A stretch of 64,000 nt of DNA. Source: Hymenolepis diminuta (taxonomy: Eukaryota; Platyhelminthes; Cestoda; Cyclophyllidea; Hymenolepididae). Below are positions 11,990-22,330 of this stretch, piece by piece (position 1 is the first letter of the stretch; every line of letters starts with the position of its first letter). The stretch covers positions 38,599 to 102,598 of the forward strand of contig CAADRB010000096.1 of assembly GCA_900708905.1 (NCBI GenBank), read 5' to 3'. Both the position numbers and the translations under genes were made by a program. Below the pieces are notes generated by a model. That model worked only from the letters and a program-made list of their open reading frames with translations, had not been told where the DNA came from and did not search any database.

Positions 11990-13265
11990 CAACAAGTAGA
12001 ACACAAAGAGTTGTGTTGACCATGGTGTGTGGAACAAAGCCCACTGAGGATTCGACTGCTCATGTTGAACCAACTCGAAGGCATTCCACCGAAATCTTCC
12101 ATAGTAAACCCAACCACACGATGTTTCATATGTAATGCATTCAAATGACAGAATGGCATTAGGTTAAGATAAGCAAAGGAAATTGAGATGATTGTGGCTA
12201 TTTCAGTGATTTCATCATTTCAATAGAATCGCCGCCAACAACATGTAAGTACCATCTTTCCAGATTTCCTTCATTTCCCCTAATTTGGTGTTCCGACGCT
12301 GTGTAATGACAAAGATAGAAAGATGTAGAGGCTAGAGGATTATGGAAGGAGAATGTGAGCTTGACCACCATGAACTTACTTCCGGGTCGCTTTCCAGTTC
12401 TATCGATTAAACAGAAGACGAATAATAACCTGCACAATTATAGGTAAAACAAAAGCGAGATAAAGGGATTTTTTCTTTAAAAGGAAAACACAGTCTTTTT
12501 TCTTCTATCATGAGCGGAAGAGGCGACCATCTGGAAGGAGGCAACAACTTTCTATCTCTCTCTCTCTTAAAGACCACCCAGTGGTATGATGAATAACGCC
12601 AAGGACAATTAAAAAGGACATCCCTGAAGCAGTCCCGTAAACTTTACTTGAATAAACGCCCAGAGAGTCCAACACCATCCCATCGCTAAACACAAAAATT
12701 TTGCTTTCAGTTGTCACGGAAGCTGGCCACTTCCCAGCATTTAACGTGTTGGGAAGAGGTGACACTCTACCCGTGGGGGGAACCATCAAGTCAACTCTAC
12801 TTGACCAGGGGTTATCTCTACCCTCCTCCCAACCCCCGATAAATACAATTTTGTCTAAGATCGGAGGATAAAATCATTCATTATTCCCCCTATTTAATGG
12901 AACAACGGAGAGCCTCGAGGAGCTCACTTTGAAAATAACCAATACGTCAACATATTCTGTGCGGCAGTTTGAGTTCAGTCTCCAAGTCGGAATATTCCGC
13001 GTTGAAAATAATCACAATTATGTCGCCAAATAAAACTTTACGTGTAACAAGGCGTTCCCGCATGATTGACACCAAGTTTCTGTGAAGGTGAGGCACTGCA
13101 CCACCTTGCAACAGAGAAGTCACTGTCAATCAGCAGCAGAAGAAACTGTGGCTTTGAATAGTACGATTTTAAACTTGAAATCACCTTGAAATCATTCAAT
13201 TTTAGAGTAATGATAAGTGGCTGTTGGCTATTGCCACAGAAATGCTGCATTTACTTGTCAAGTAA
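11990..13265 (-). pseudogene. Kelch-family copy K7: inverted partner of K2
   Basis: On the minus strand it follows K2 from an intron segment (13,265-13,020) through linker 2 (DLETELKLPHRI, near 12,990-12,945), Kelch exon 1 (from 12,850; DKIVFIGGWEEG, GRVSPLPNTLNAGKW, KIFVFSDGMVL) and the 3' end (12,160-11,990). Kelch exon 1 is in frame here, unlike in K2. However, most of Kelch exon 2 and the following intron, about 430 nt, are missing: the sequence jumps from the first ten codons of exon 2 to the intron before the YSIEL exon (near 12,510-12,490). It cannot encode a complete Kelch propeller. Confidence 0.72.
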
Positions 13266-14590
13266 ATTAGGGAATGGCAAAAGTGGAAAGAGAATAAGGA
13301 AGATGACGAATCAACGCTCGTCTGATGGTTTCCATGTTATCTGGAAAAATGTATGTCAAGATGACGTTAAACCCTAAAGGTTTGAAAGTGACGAGCATCA
13401 ACTGAGTCTTACTAATGACAACAGGTGCGTGCACAGAGTTCTGTTGCATACCAACACTCCGAGATAGAACTCGAGTACCTTAAGTAACGTTCGCGAAATT
13501 CGCAACCTGAGAGGACCTTGACGAACGTTTAGATAATTTCTTTCTGACCTCAATGTTCATTTGGTTTGAATAAGAATGTTGCTTTGTATGTATTTAAGCA
13601 AACAAATTAATGATGGTGTCCGAGATTTTCGAAGAGGAGATAGGAGTCTGGTGACATTCAAAGCCAGCAATTATTTGATTAGCAGGTATGAAACAAAGAG
13701 GGAGAATTTTTCATGAGGGAGACGATGACTTGAACCTTTGTAGTGCGGATTGGAGAACACATTTTAGAAATTGGCGTCACTTTCCCGGTGCAAGTGTCAC
13801 GTTTCACCGTTTATACCTTGCAAACGAGTGGAGAATTTCAGAAAAGAGCGTCTTTGTTTGTTTAGTTTACAGAATAAAGAAAGAACATTGTTTTCCGCTC
13901 TGTGGAAACGACCTCAATTAGCGAACTTGTTTTAATGAAATGGGGCAAACTTCGTTGGGTACATATTTCATAATTTGAGAGAATGAAGGCGACTTGGGTG
14001 AATTGGAAGTTGCGTTGGATCGTCTTCTTCATCGACTTTCTAAGAGTCATATTGTCGCCGAAAACGAGCTATTTCTGCATGTGGGAAGTGGTGAAATGAG
14101 ATACAAATTTAATCTCCTGATGGAACTTCACTTCGCTGGGTACTGTAATCTTCCTCAAAAGGTGGCCGGTCTTTCAATTGCAGTTTCTTATACTTGGGTG
14201 GCTAAACCGCTTACATAACTTTGCACTACACATTAACAAGCCTCAGTATCATACTTTAGAAAGTCGAGGTAGAGAAAGATGAATAGTGGGGGCTCGACTC
14301 CATAATGCAAAGACATCCCAATGACTGACAGTAGGCAACCGCCTCTCGCAAAGCGAAACTACAGGCCCATTTATCTTCTCCGCTTCCACTAAATACGGCA
14401 TGTATCATCTACATTTGAAGCCAATCTCCAACCAGCAGGCGAAATTGCATGTAAGGTCTGCTATGGTCAAAGGAACGCATAAAAGGGAGATGTGAGGTTG
14501 TAGAGAATACCAACATGACTATGTCGCAAATTGACTGCATTAATGAGCTGAGCCTTATGAACATGCCAATTAATGAACTGCGTTGTCAGC
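13266..14590. other. No intact gene; unit 3 traces
   Basis: The stretch 13,268-13,325 (LGNGKSG, RKMTNQRSS) matches 33,725-33,795 (LGNGKSG, RKMANQRSS). On the minus strand near 13,515-13,470 there is a weak unit 3 match. The region 13,930-14,220 vaguely resembles the 3' segments of the Kelch copies. No splice-compatible coding exon can be supported. Confidence 0.4.
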
Positions 14591-14790
14591 TATCTTCAGA
14601 AAACAGATTGATCAACTGAAAGTCTACTTGAAGGAGGAGACAGAAGTGAGTGAAGTCTGGTCAGCAGCCAACGCAACAAAGAACAAAGATCTAATTGGGG
14701 GTGTTCAACTCTGGTGTCGATGAAGTGGGCGATGCTTAAGACATATCGAGTCTTCCATGTGAATGCGGAGATAAGAGGCATCTGTTCTTA
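14590..14790 (+). pseudogene. Kelch-family copy K8: start of BACK exon
   Basis: Reads SEVWSAANATKN, then shifts frame at a run of four G's (GATCTAATTGGGGG) where other copies read LIGVC, and continues as MKWAMLKTYRVFHVN in another frame. The exon stops matching after about 14,790, where the 285-bp direct repeat begins. Confidence 0.6.
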
Positions 14791-15065
14791 ACTCTCCCAA
14801 TCAACGCAATTTTTTCCAGTTCAAATAACGTTGCTTTAGTCCGATGTAGCTGGATTGACTAGAAGCCCCTCATAACTTCAAGATGTCCTTTGGAGTGATC
14901 AGCGGGATGGGCTCGAACAATAGAGGTTGGCCATTGGCACAGAAATGCTGCATTTACTTGTCAAGTGAAAGTGAGCAAAAACATTCACCGGTTCTTCTTC
15001 TTTGACAGCAGCAACTCTTCTACCTCTGAGAAATGGACATTGGGTCAAGGATCCTCGAGAGCTGA
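14780..15065 (+). repeat. 285-bp direct repeat, copy 1 (with 25,788-26,070)
   Basis: Nearly identical by eye to 25,788-26,070, with only a handful of substitutions across the span. Shared words include GACTAGAAGCCCCTCATAAC, GTGATCAGCGGGATGGGCTC and the 110-bp repeat. It is by far the most similar pair in the duplicated half, so it is the youngest duplication seen. Confidence 0.85.
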
Positions 15066-15614
15066 GAGGTGAAGAGAGAAATCAAGTAAAGAGGATGCAA
15101 TAGATGACAAAATTGTAAAAAACTTTAAACCATTTGATGGAAGTAATGCTTTTAGATTCAAATCAATTTTATAGTTACCGTTTGGTGCTTTGACTTCACT
15201 CAAGAAGCGGGGACAAAAATAGTGGCGACCGATTATTGCTTAGTCGAATCATGTGCAATGTGTATAGTTTGCAAAAAATTCATATTGTTACTATTAAAAC
15301 CCACCATTTCATCAATATTTCTGCACCCCAGAAGTATAGTTTGCAATGTGCGAGGGTAATAAATGATTTCTCTCTAAACTGTTCACTCTTCAACCGTACG
15401 GAACAAGCACACAGATTGGAGAGTAGATGAGGAAAGCCAAGAGCCAAATGATTTCGTATTCGTGAGCAAATGTCCATCCCAATTGGCCGCATTTCGAACT
15501 GAAATTATCAACTCTTCAGTCAACGATTTACCTAGACGAGTCTGGAAAAATTGCTGCCGACTGAATTGGAATAAAGAGATTTACGTAAAAGGCAGTCTAA
15601 AAATTATTTGAGTA

Positions 15615-16260
15615 GGAAACGGTGATATAAAAGTGGCAATGGCTTCCCTTCTATCCAATGCTCAGAGAACGCTGTGGTGATCACCTTGCTACTTATTTTC
15701 AATGGAGAGTCTACGTTGTTGGCTGTGGAGAAAACGTGACCATGATAGAGATGCTGGATGTGGAAGCAGGCAGTCAGTGGACCTTCTTGTCTTCATTCAC
15801 TCTACGTCAACACCTTATAATCTATTCCGTGGCGAGAGTTGACAATAAATTATTTGTGAAAGGTTTGTACATGATTTGATATTTTAAATTTTTCTTCTCA
15901 GTCCATTAGGTCATTATTCAAGTTGTAATATCTTTTTCAAGGTCAGCTAAATTTATGTTCAGTATTTTAATATATCAAGTAATTACCTTGAAATTCTCTG
16001 CCAATTTACTTAGACTCTTAACTCGCTTCATTTTTGTGCAGATCGCAATCCGGCTCCTGTTTATTCGATTGAACTGGATGGCGCCCCGAAAGTAAGTTCG
16101 TTTGAGGCAGGTCTTTATTCTCTCCTTTCAATCTGATTGGTTTTACATCTTTTCTCTCTTTCTTCCGTCTTAGCGTCGGTTTGCTCTTTGGAGAAATGGG
16201 AAGTATTTTTGTGCTTGGAAGTTGATGACGGTTCATTTAAAATAATGGAATCACCGATAT
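15615..16260 (+). pseudogene. Kelch-family copy K9: end of Kelch exon 2 and YSIEL exon
   Basis: Reads KWQWLPFYPM, CGDHLATYFQWRVYVVGCGENV, IEMLDVEAGSQWTFLSS, VDNKLFVK in one frame (about 15,622-15,863), ending before GTTTGT. The next exon (about 16,040-16,092) carries PVYSIELDGAPK before GTAAGT. Sequence at 16,225-16,300 matches the segment that follows this exon in copy K14. No lesion is visible in these two exons, but everything upstream is missing. Confidence 0.68.
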
Positions 16261-16349
16261 GGACACAATCACCACTTCTTCCTGGACAAAGGCCTTTTGC
16301 AGAGTCCTGGTTTCCTGTTTTGATATAATAAATAGTGCCGTGAACTCTA

Positions 16350-17760
16350 CACAATGTGTTATAATTTGCCCTTCTCTGTAGAATGCGATAACCGACTCTT
16401 TGATTCCCTAAGACATTGCACCAGTTACAAACACGACCCGACAGCACCTCAATGCAAAACCACTCGAACCACTATTTCAATTCAAGACGCACGTCTTCGT
16501 ATCGATAGGTCGATGCATACAATACGCCGTTTACAACCCATATGTAAATAAATTCGCTCGAATCAAGCCGAATTGAAAGAAGCAGGAATTAGAAGGTGGA
16601 AAATATTATTTTCTTATACGTAACACAAAGACTCTCAGATAATTGACCATCAGGTCGGTTAGGTCTAGGGAGGATTATTTGGTGAGATTAGTACGAAGGA
16701 GTTCTTTCCATGCGATGTTCATCAATCAGGTTATTAGAGAGGACACGACGCATAATCCACAGTCTGAAATGACTAAGCTGCAGAAAAATCTTCGTGGCAT
16801 ACGTGACAGAAATCAAAATACAACAGTTAACTTTGCAATGATACTGGAATGGAGACCTTCTGGCTTGGTTCAGAGTTTGAAATATAAATTGAACATTTGA
16901 TAAACTGGTCACAAAGAGGCTCAAATATCTCCTTAGAGAAGTTTTGATGGATGCATATCGGTGGAGATTTGGGTCCGTCATCTCTTCAAATAAATGGCCA
17001 CGTGACTAATGGAGTGAATGATTTTATATGCCTTTGTCCTCCAGAGAATTACAAAGTTCTAGAAGAGGGAGCTGTGAACCTGGATATTAAATATCAGAAA
17101 GGACGATTAGTGAAACTGACTCCCATTCTAAGATAGAAGGTGTTTTCGATTAGAACTCGAGCCGAGGGATAGATTATGAGAATTTATTTAAACCTTCCAT
17201 TTCTACTATTTCCCCACAGTTTTCTATCTTGAGATGAGATACATCAGACCACGGACGGTTGAGAACATTTCTCGAAGAATGATGCTAAGACTGAGCTGTA
17301 GGTGATAGATGGGAGTTAAAATTCAAGCAGATAAAGTCTCCCTGATAAACCTTGACGCACAAATTCATACACAAAACTAAATCCGTATGCAAGTCGTCAC
17401 GGAAAAGATGAGATATTGGCAAAAGTGTTATCTAAGTACCACTTACCACCAGTAGGTGCCTCTAAATCTGCACATCCAAAGAGTTGGAATGGAGAGAAAA
17501 AGGCGAAATTTGGACATCACATGGTTGAAAGAACCACAACTGAAAGATGCTCGTGAAAGAGAAAGTATGTTTGCAAGCTCTCGATTCTATAGACACTTTG
17601 CTAATGGAAGTGAGATGAGAGGTCACTGGCGGGTCGATCACCACAAATCGGAAGAGTTTTTGAGACATGTCATGCATTTTCAATAAAGACATTTAATTCA
17701 CTGGGATCCCTTTTACCGTTGATGCGCTGAAGGTACATCACATCGTCTCGAATGGACATG
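16350..17760 (+). pseudogene. Unit 2, copy a: longest copy
   Basis: This is the most complete copy of the second duplicated unit. Parts in order: a 5' segment 16,350-16,560 (shared, inverted, with 20,281-20,480 and 40,690-40,785); 16,643-16,755 (shared with 28,465-28,560); an open stretch 16,951-17,136 (GGDLGPSSLQINGHV, NGVNDFICLCPPENY, LVKLTPIL then TAG; shared with 33,046-33,240); and the last exon from 17,456 (HIQRVGMERKRRN, FYRHFANGSE, RGHWRVDHHK) with AATAAA at 17,682. The last exon has GTG where copy b has ATG, and it is shortened by a deletion of about 210 nt. I do not recognise the product. Confidence 0.55.
17682..17687 (+). terminator. Poly(A) signal AATAAA of unit 2, copy a
   Basis: AATAAA followed by GACATTT, matching the signal in copy b. 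It lies at the 3' boundary of the matching region. Confidence 0.5.
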
Positions 17761-18465
17761 AAATATTTCATACGAGATTGTGAAGACACAATCTAATTTT
17801 CAAAATGAACTTTCTTTAACATGGTTGACTGCTTACAACGGAGAAGTATGAGCCACAGTAAATGCGTTGTTTAGACTAGCCAGCCTTTCTCCAAAGTTAT
17901 CCATTTTGAACTGGTTGGGAGTGCTTAGAATTCCCATTTGATTTTTTGTCCATTTCAGTAACACGAACAAAATCCGGACTTGAAGTTGGGAGGCGGATCG
18001 GGGCGTGAAATGATAAACACTTAAAGATCATTTATCCGTTTAAGGAGAAATTACTACCACCCCTCAGGGAAACTGGGAAAAGAAAGAGACTATTGATTAC
18101 TCCCCTAGGTAATCTAATTGATGAGTTGAGGCTAAGCTTGAAATGCTCTGCTGTGATTGTTTGGTCTCCCAGTTGGCACTCAAGCCAATCACTGTGCAAA
18201 TGGCTAGACCAATGAAGGGCCAGAAGATGTGGGAATGAGGAATTTAAAACTGAGGAATTATGAAAACTTGCCTCTTTGTGTACCCTTTAGTTGAGGGGAT
18301 GTTTTATTCCCACTTCAGCCATGTCCTCTGTTTTATTTCGGTTATTATTTTGACAACTCTACGAATGGAGTGAAGACATTTCCTACTGCATTTCTTTCTA
18401 TCAACTTTTATTACTCTATCGATATGTGCACTCAGTGAATGAGAACGAACTTGAATAGTTCTAAG
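17761..18465. other. No recognisable content
   Basis: AT-rich, with no open frame longer than 60 codons and no clear match to the duplicated units. Confidence 0.4.
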
Positions 18466-18469
18466 GTGA

Positions 18470-19120
18470 TATCAAGGTTAAATTTGTGCTACTCAAAAGC
18501 CAATTTTCTTTCATTGACTGCTGGTGCTTTCTCTATTGCCTGAGGGTGCAATGCGTCATCTTCAACACTCTCTCACATTACACATATTACACTCATTTGA
18601 AGCAGAACTGAAGTTTAAAAATAGAGAACCTGCATATCGCTAGTCACAAACTAGTCGATTGCAGTTCGGGCGTTGTTTTTTGAGCAACCTTGAAATTGTC
18701 AATCGAGACGCAAATTTGAAATGCTTTTCGCAATTTCGTGGAATGCGCTTCCGTTCCTTTTATTCGAGAAACATTTGCATGGAAATGATGTTGTCCACAT
18801 TGGATTGCTGAGGTTTTCCTTCCAGCCTGGAATTAGCTTAGCATTCTGGTTTTCATAGAGTTGCTAATGCTGCCTTGGAATATGCAGATGGCGGCATAGA
18901 AAATGCATTACCCGGGGCAGCCGTCAGATTATACGAGTGCACGAAGAACCTCGACATCGAATGTGGAAGCTCTATAAGATTGGAGGAATGCGTCGAGAGA
19001 TGATGAAGAACGAACAGCTCGCACTACTTCATTCTGGGACATGGTTTCACTAACGGAATTTCAAGCTGCACCTGACGTTATCATCGGTCTCTTTGTGGAG
19101 GCTATAGACATGGAGGTTTG
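18470..19120 (+). pseudogene. Kelch-family copy K10: BTB exons fused to BACK end
   Basis: First BTB exon near 18,710-18,790 (the ATG of copy K1 reads ACG here). The second BTB exon starts after TTTCATAG (about 18,858: VANAALEYADGGIENALPG). It then runs into the 3' part of the BACK exon (18,975-19,115; WRNASRDDEERTART, then frame breaks, VEAIDMEV before GTTTGT). The intron and the BACK 5' half between them are missing. Stops and frame breaks make it a pseudogene. Confidence 0.6.
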
Positions 19121-19439
19121 TTTAAATGCCTCAAAAATTGGCCTCAATTCCAAAGAGATTTGTGTAGCTAGTGAAGGAAATTTTTGATTTTCGGAAGATT
19201 GCCCGCTTAGGGCTCGCTTAATAGACACAACTGAACACTTCCTCGTCAATGCCTTTTTCTTCCATTGTACTTAGAATTCAAACTTTTGATTTGTTGATTT
19301 CCGTTGCTATTTGCTTCCACTGTTCATCAAATGTTAAATTTCGCGTCGGGTGATGGAAGAGGAGAATGAAGATACTTATAAAGTTGTGCTAAGAACGTGT
19401 GAGGGGAAACAAAAATATTTCTTACCATTAATCCAGCTC

Positions 19440-20140
19440 TGAGTGTCCTGATAACTTAGCTCCTTCCCCTTCCAATGACGACCAAGACATCGGAGTTTGC
19501 GGTGTTATCGGCAGCACGCCAATATCTTTCCGCTATTAAGAGTGGGAGAGGCGACCACCTGAAAGGAGATAACAAGTATCTTCATTTTTCACTCTAAAAG
19601 ATCTCCCAGTATCTTGATCACCAACGGAAAGAAAGTTAACCTTAAAATTGCCCTCCTCAAGCACCCTCGTTAACTACACGCAAAAATATTCTTACGAAAA
19701 CGGGCAAAAGTATGTCCGTGGATTCCACGATTGTCCTCACCTCGATCAACACATTCAAAAAACCTACTTTATCTCACATTGATAAAGCAAGACTTTTCAA
19801 ATGTCTATTTGAAGTGTTTCAAGGAATGTAAATTCATTTACTGTATAAGCCTTGAACTGTCCTCCTTTCCCAATGAGAAGACAAAGATGGACCAACTGGT
19901 CTTCTGTACAATGACCAACTGCTTTCATCAGTTTGAGATAGAGTAAAGCAACGTGAAACCGCTATCAACTTCAAGATAGAAACAAATTCCGTTTTTTTTC
20001 CATCTACCAAGCCGTCGCTAAATCGGGAGAAAGAGAGAAAGACGTAAAAATCACCAGAATGAAAGGAGAAAACAAGAATCTGCCTCCAGCGAACTCACTT
20101 TCGGATCGCTATCCAGTTTGATTGAATAAACGGAAGTATA
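19440..20140 (-). pseudogene. Kelch-family fragments K11: Kelch junction and YSIEL exon, reordered
   Basis: Minus strand: a short exon near 20,135-20,090 reads VYSIKLDSDPK before GTGAGT. At 19,700-19,445 is the junction of Kelch exons 1 and 2 (CACCCTCGTTAA and the AGGTGGTCGCC acceptor region). In an intact gene the YSIEL exon lies downstream of Kelch exon 2, so here the two pieces are in the wrong order and must come from separate copies or a rearrangement. The segment 19,735-19,930 is the 3' repeat described at 3,216-4,389. Confidence 0.5.
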
Positions 20141-20159
20141 CCAAGTCACAAATACTTCA

Positions 20160-20480
20160 CCCACAGAGGGTTCATAATAGAATTCACTAACGCATTTAAC
20201 GCGGACTTCGAAGTCTTAAGAACTCCCTCAGTACTAATCTCAATAAATAATCCTCGCTACACCTAACCGATCTGATCTGATCTGACGGCGCAATATATAC
20301 ATCGATCTATCAATACGAAGACGTGCGTCTTGTATTGAAATAGTGGTTTGGGTGGTTTTGTATTGAGGTGCTGTCGGGTTGAGTTTGTAACTGGTGCAAT
20401 GTCTTGGGGAATCAAAGAGTCGGTTGCGGTATTAAACAGAGAAGAGCAAATTATTACACATTGTGAAAAGGTAATGAATG
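20160..20480 (-). repeat. Unit 2, copy c: 5' part
   Basis: Reverse complement of the 5' part of unit 2 (copy a at 16,350-16,755). Shared words include ACGAAGACGTGCGTCTT, GAGGTGCTGTCGGGT and TGGTGCAATGTCTT. It is followed by a Kelch-type 3' segment (20,515-20,830). Confidence 0.65.
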
Positions 20481-20514
20481 CTTGCAGAAATCGTCAGCAC
20501 CGTTTGAATCTACT

Positions 20515-22105
20515 CGAAGATATTCCACCTAACTTTCCCATTGCAAACTTAACGAGGTGGTGTTTCAGTTACAAAATATTCTCATGAAATCGCAAAAAAG
20601 TATTGAATTTTGTTCTGTGGATTTCACGATTACTCCCATTTCCACCAATTCATTCAAGAACGCAATTTGTCCATTTCAATAATGTACAACTTCAAATGTC
20701 TATTTGAAGTGTTTTCAGGAATTTACTTTCCTTTAATCCCCCCAAATGAGCCCTGAAATGTGTTACTTTTCCAATCAAAAGGCAAAGAATGACCAACTGG
20801 TCCTCAGACTTTTATCAGTCTGAGATAAGGAAAAGCGGGATAGAAGGAATATTTTGTTGAAACTGCCACCCGCACACATTTATTCAAGTTCAAATCTATT
20901 ATTTCATAAATACTTCATGTTCGTAGAAGATATTAACGTGAAATCAGCACCCAAGAAATGGCCTTTGTTCATGAAGAAGAGATGATTGAGTTCATTTCGG
21001 TGAATCGATCATTTTAAATGAAACGTCGTCAGCTTCGAGACAGAAACAAACTACCTTTCTGACAAGCTGTAGCCAAAACAGGCGAGAGAGGGAAAAGATG
21101 TAAAAATCACCAGATTGAAAGGAAAGAAGAAAAATATGAAATTTCAAAATATTAACTAAACTTTCACAAATAATCCATCGCCAGGTCTCGCCATTGATTG
21201 GATGTTAAGGTGTTGACCGAAGAATGTCAAGGAGGTCCAGTGACCGCTTGCTTCCACGTCCTGCATCTCCATCGCATTCACGTGTTCTTCGCAGCCAACT
21301 GCACATACTCTTCCTTGGAAATAAAAAGCATGAGGATCACCAAAGTGGTCTTTAATCAATGGAGTGAAGAAGAGCCACTGCCACTCCTTGCCTTGCCACC
21401 ACCTCCTCCTTTATCAGACCGCCGCGCCAGCAACTCCGTGGAGTGGAGTGGTAATCAGTTCCTTTCAATTCCACCAATGACCGGAGCGTCAGAATGTGGA
21501 ATGTTGACGGCAGCACACCGCGATCTTTCTTCAATCATGGGTGGTAGAAGAGACCACCTAGTAACTCTGTTTCTCTCTTACAAACACCCAGTGACATAAT
21601 GACCCTCGGTAAGTAAATATTAAAATATAACTCGCCTTCCTGAAGCAGCCTTGTAAACTTTATTCGATAAACAGCCGGGAGAGTCTGAAAACTTCTTAGT
21701 GCCAATGACACAAATTTCGTTTTTATTGCCTTGCCAACTGAGGGGCACATTCCGTTAATGATACCCGAAAGAGTTGACACTCGACCCATCATGGAATTCA
21801 TCAAGTGAACTCTTCCTCAGTCAGGATTATTTTCACTCCTCCAATCACCGATTTCAACCAATTTGTCTAACGTCAGAGGATAAAATCATTCACCATTTAC
21901 ATTAATTAGTAAAAAGTAAAAGACTGGAGGAACTCACTTTGGAATGCAAGAACTTTAGTGCGTTCTCTTTCAGCCAATTCAAGTTCAGTTTCTACTTCGG
22001 AAAATTACGCTTTGAGAATACAATAAAATGTGACGTCATTTGAAGATCCAAATATTGCAAGTCTTTTCCGAATTCTTAACACCAAAAGAAAGACAGAAAA
22101 AACAT
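20515..22105 (-). pseudogene. Kelch-family copy K12: linker 2 to Kelch exon 2
   Basis: Minus strand: linker 2 (about 22,080-21,940, RKRLAIFGSS, then EVETELELA, before GTGAGT); Kelch exon 1 (about 21,870-21,645, MNSMMGRVSTLSG, TKFVSLALRSFQ); the conserved GC donor AAG/GCGAGT; and Kelch exon 2 (from about 21,555, including MIEERSRCAAVN and RSTELL-like stretches, then KDHFGDPHAFYFQGRVCAVGCEEHVNAMEMQDV to about 21,170). The YSIEL exon that should follow is missing, but its downstream intron matches at 21,120-21,000. The 3' repeat follows at 20,830-20,515. In-frame stops occur in Kelch exon 1 (WRSENNPD then stop). Confidence 0.65.
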
Positions 22106-22164
22106 CCCCTCCATTACAGGATACGCGAATAGGCAAATTTTCGCGGGGAAGTGAGCATTGCTTG

Positions 22165-22330
22165 CCCCATTCCCATTCCTCTCTCTTGACTTTCATTGAC
22201 CTAACCATTTACCCAGTGATTGGGTTGAGGAGCCGCTGTGAGACTGAATAATCACGACGGAGTATTCCTAATTCAATTTCATTTCCTCCATCAAATTAGT
22301 TGGGAAAGTATTTAAAAGTGTCCTCCTTAA
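22165..22330 (+). repeat. Direct repeat, copy 1 (with 25,040-25,200)
   Basis: Shares CAGTGATTGGGT, AACGGAGTATTTC-like and CCATCAAATTAG words, in the same order and spacing, with 25,040-25,200. Confidence 0.65.
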
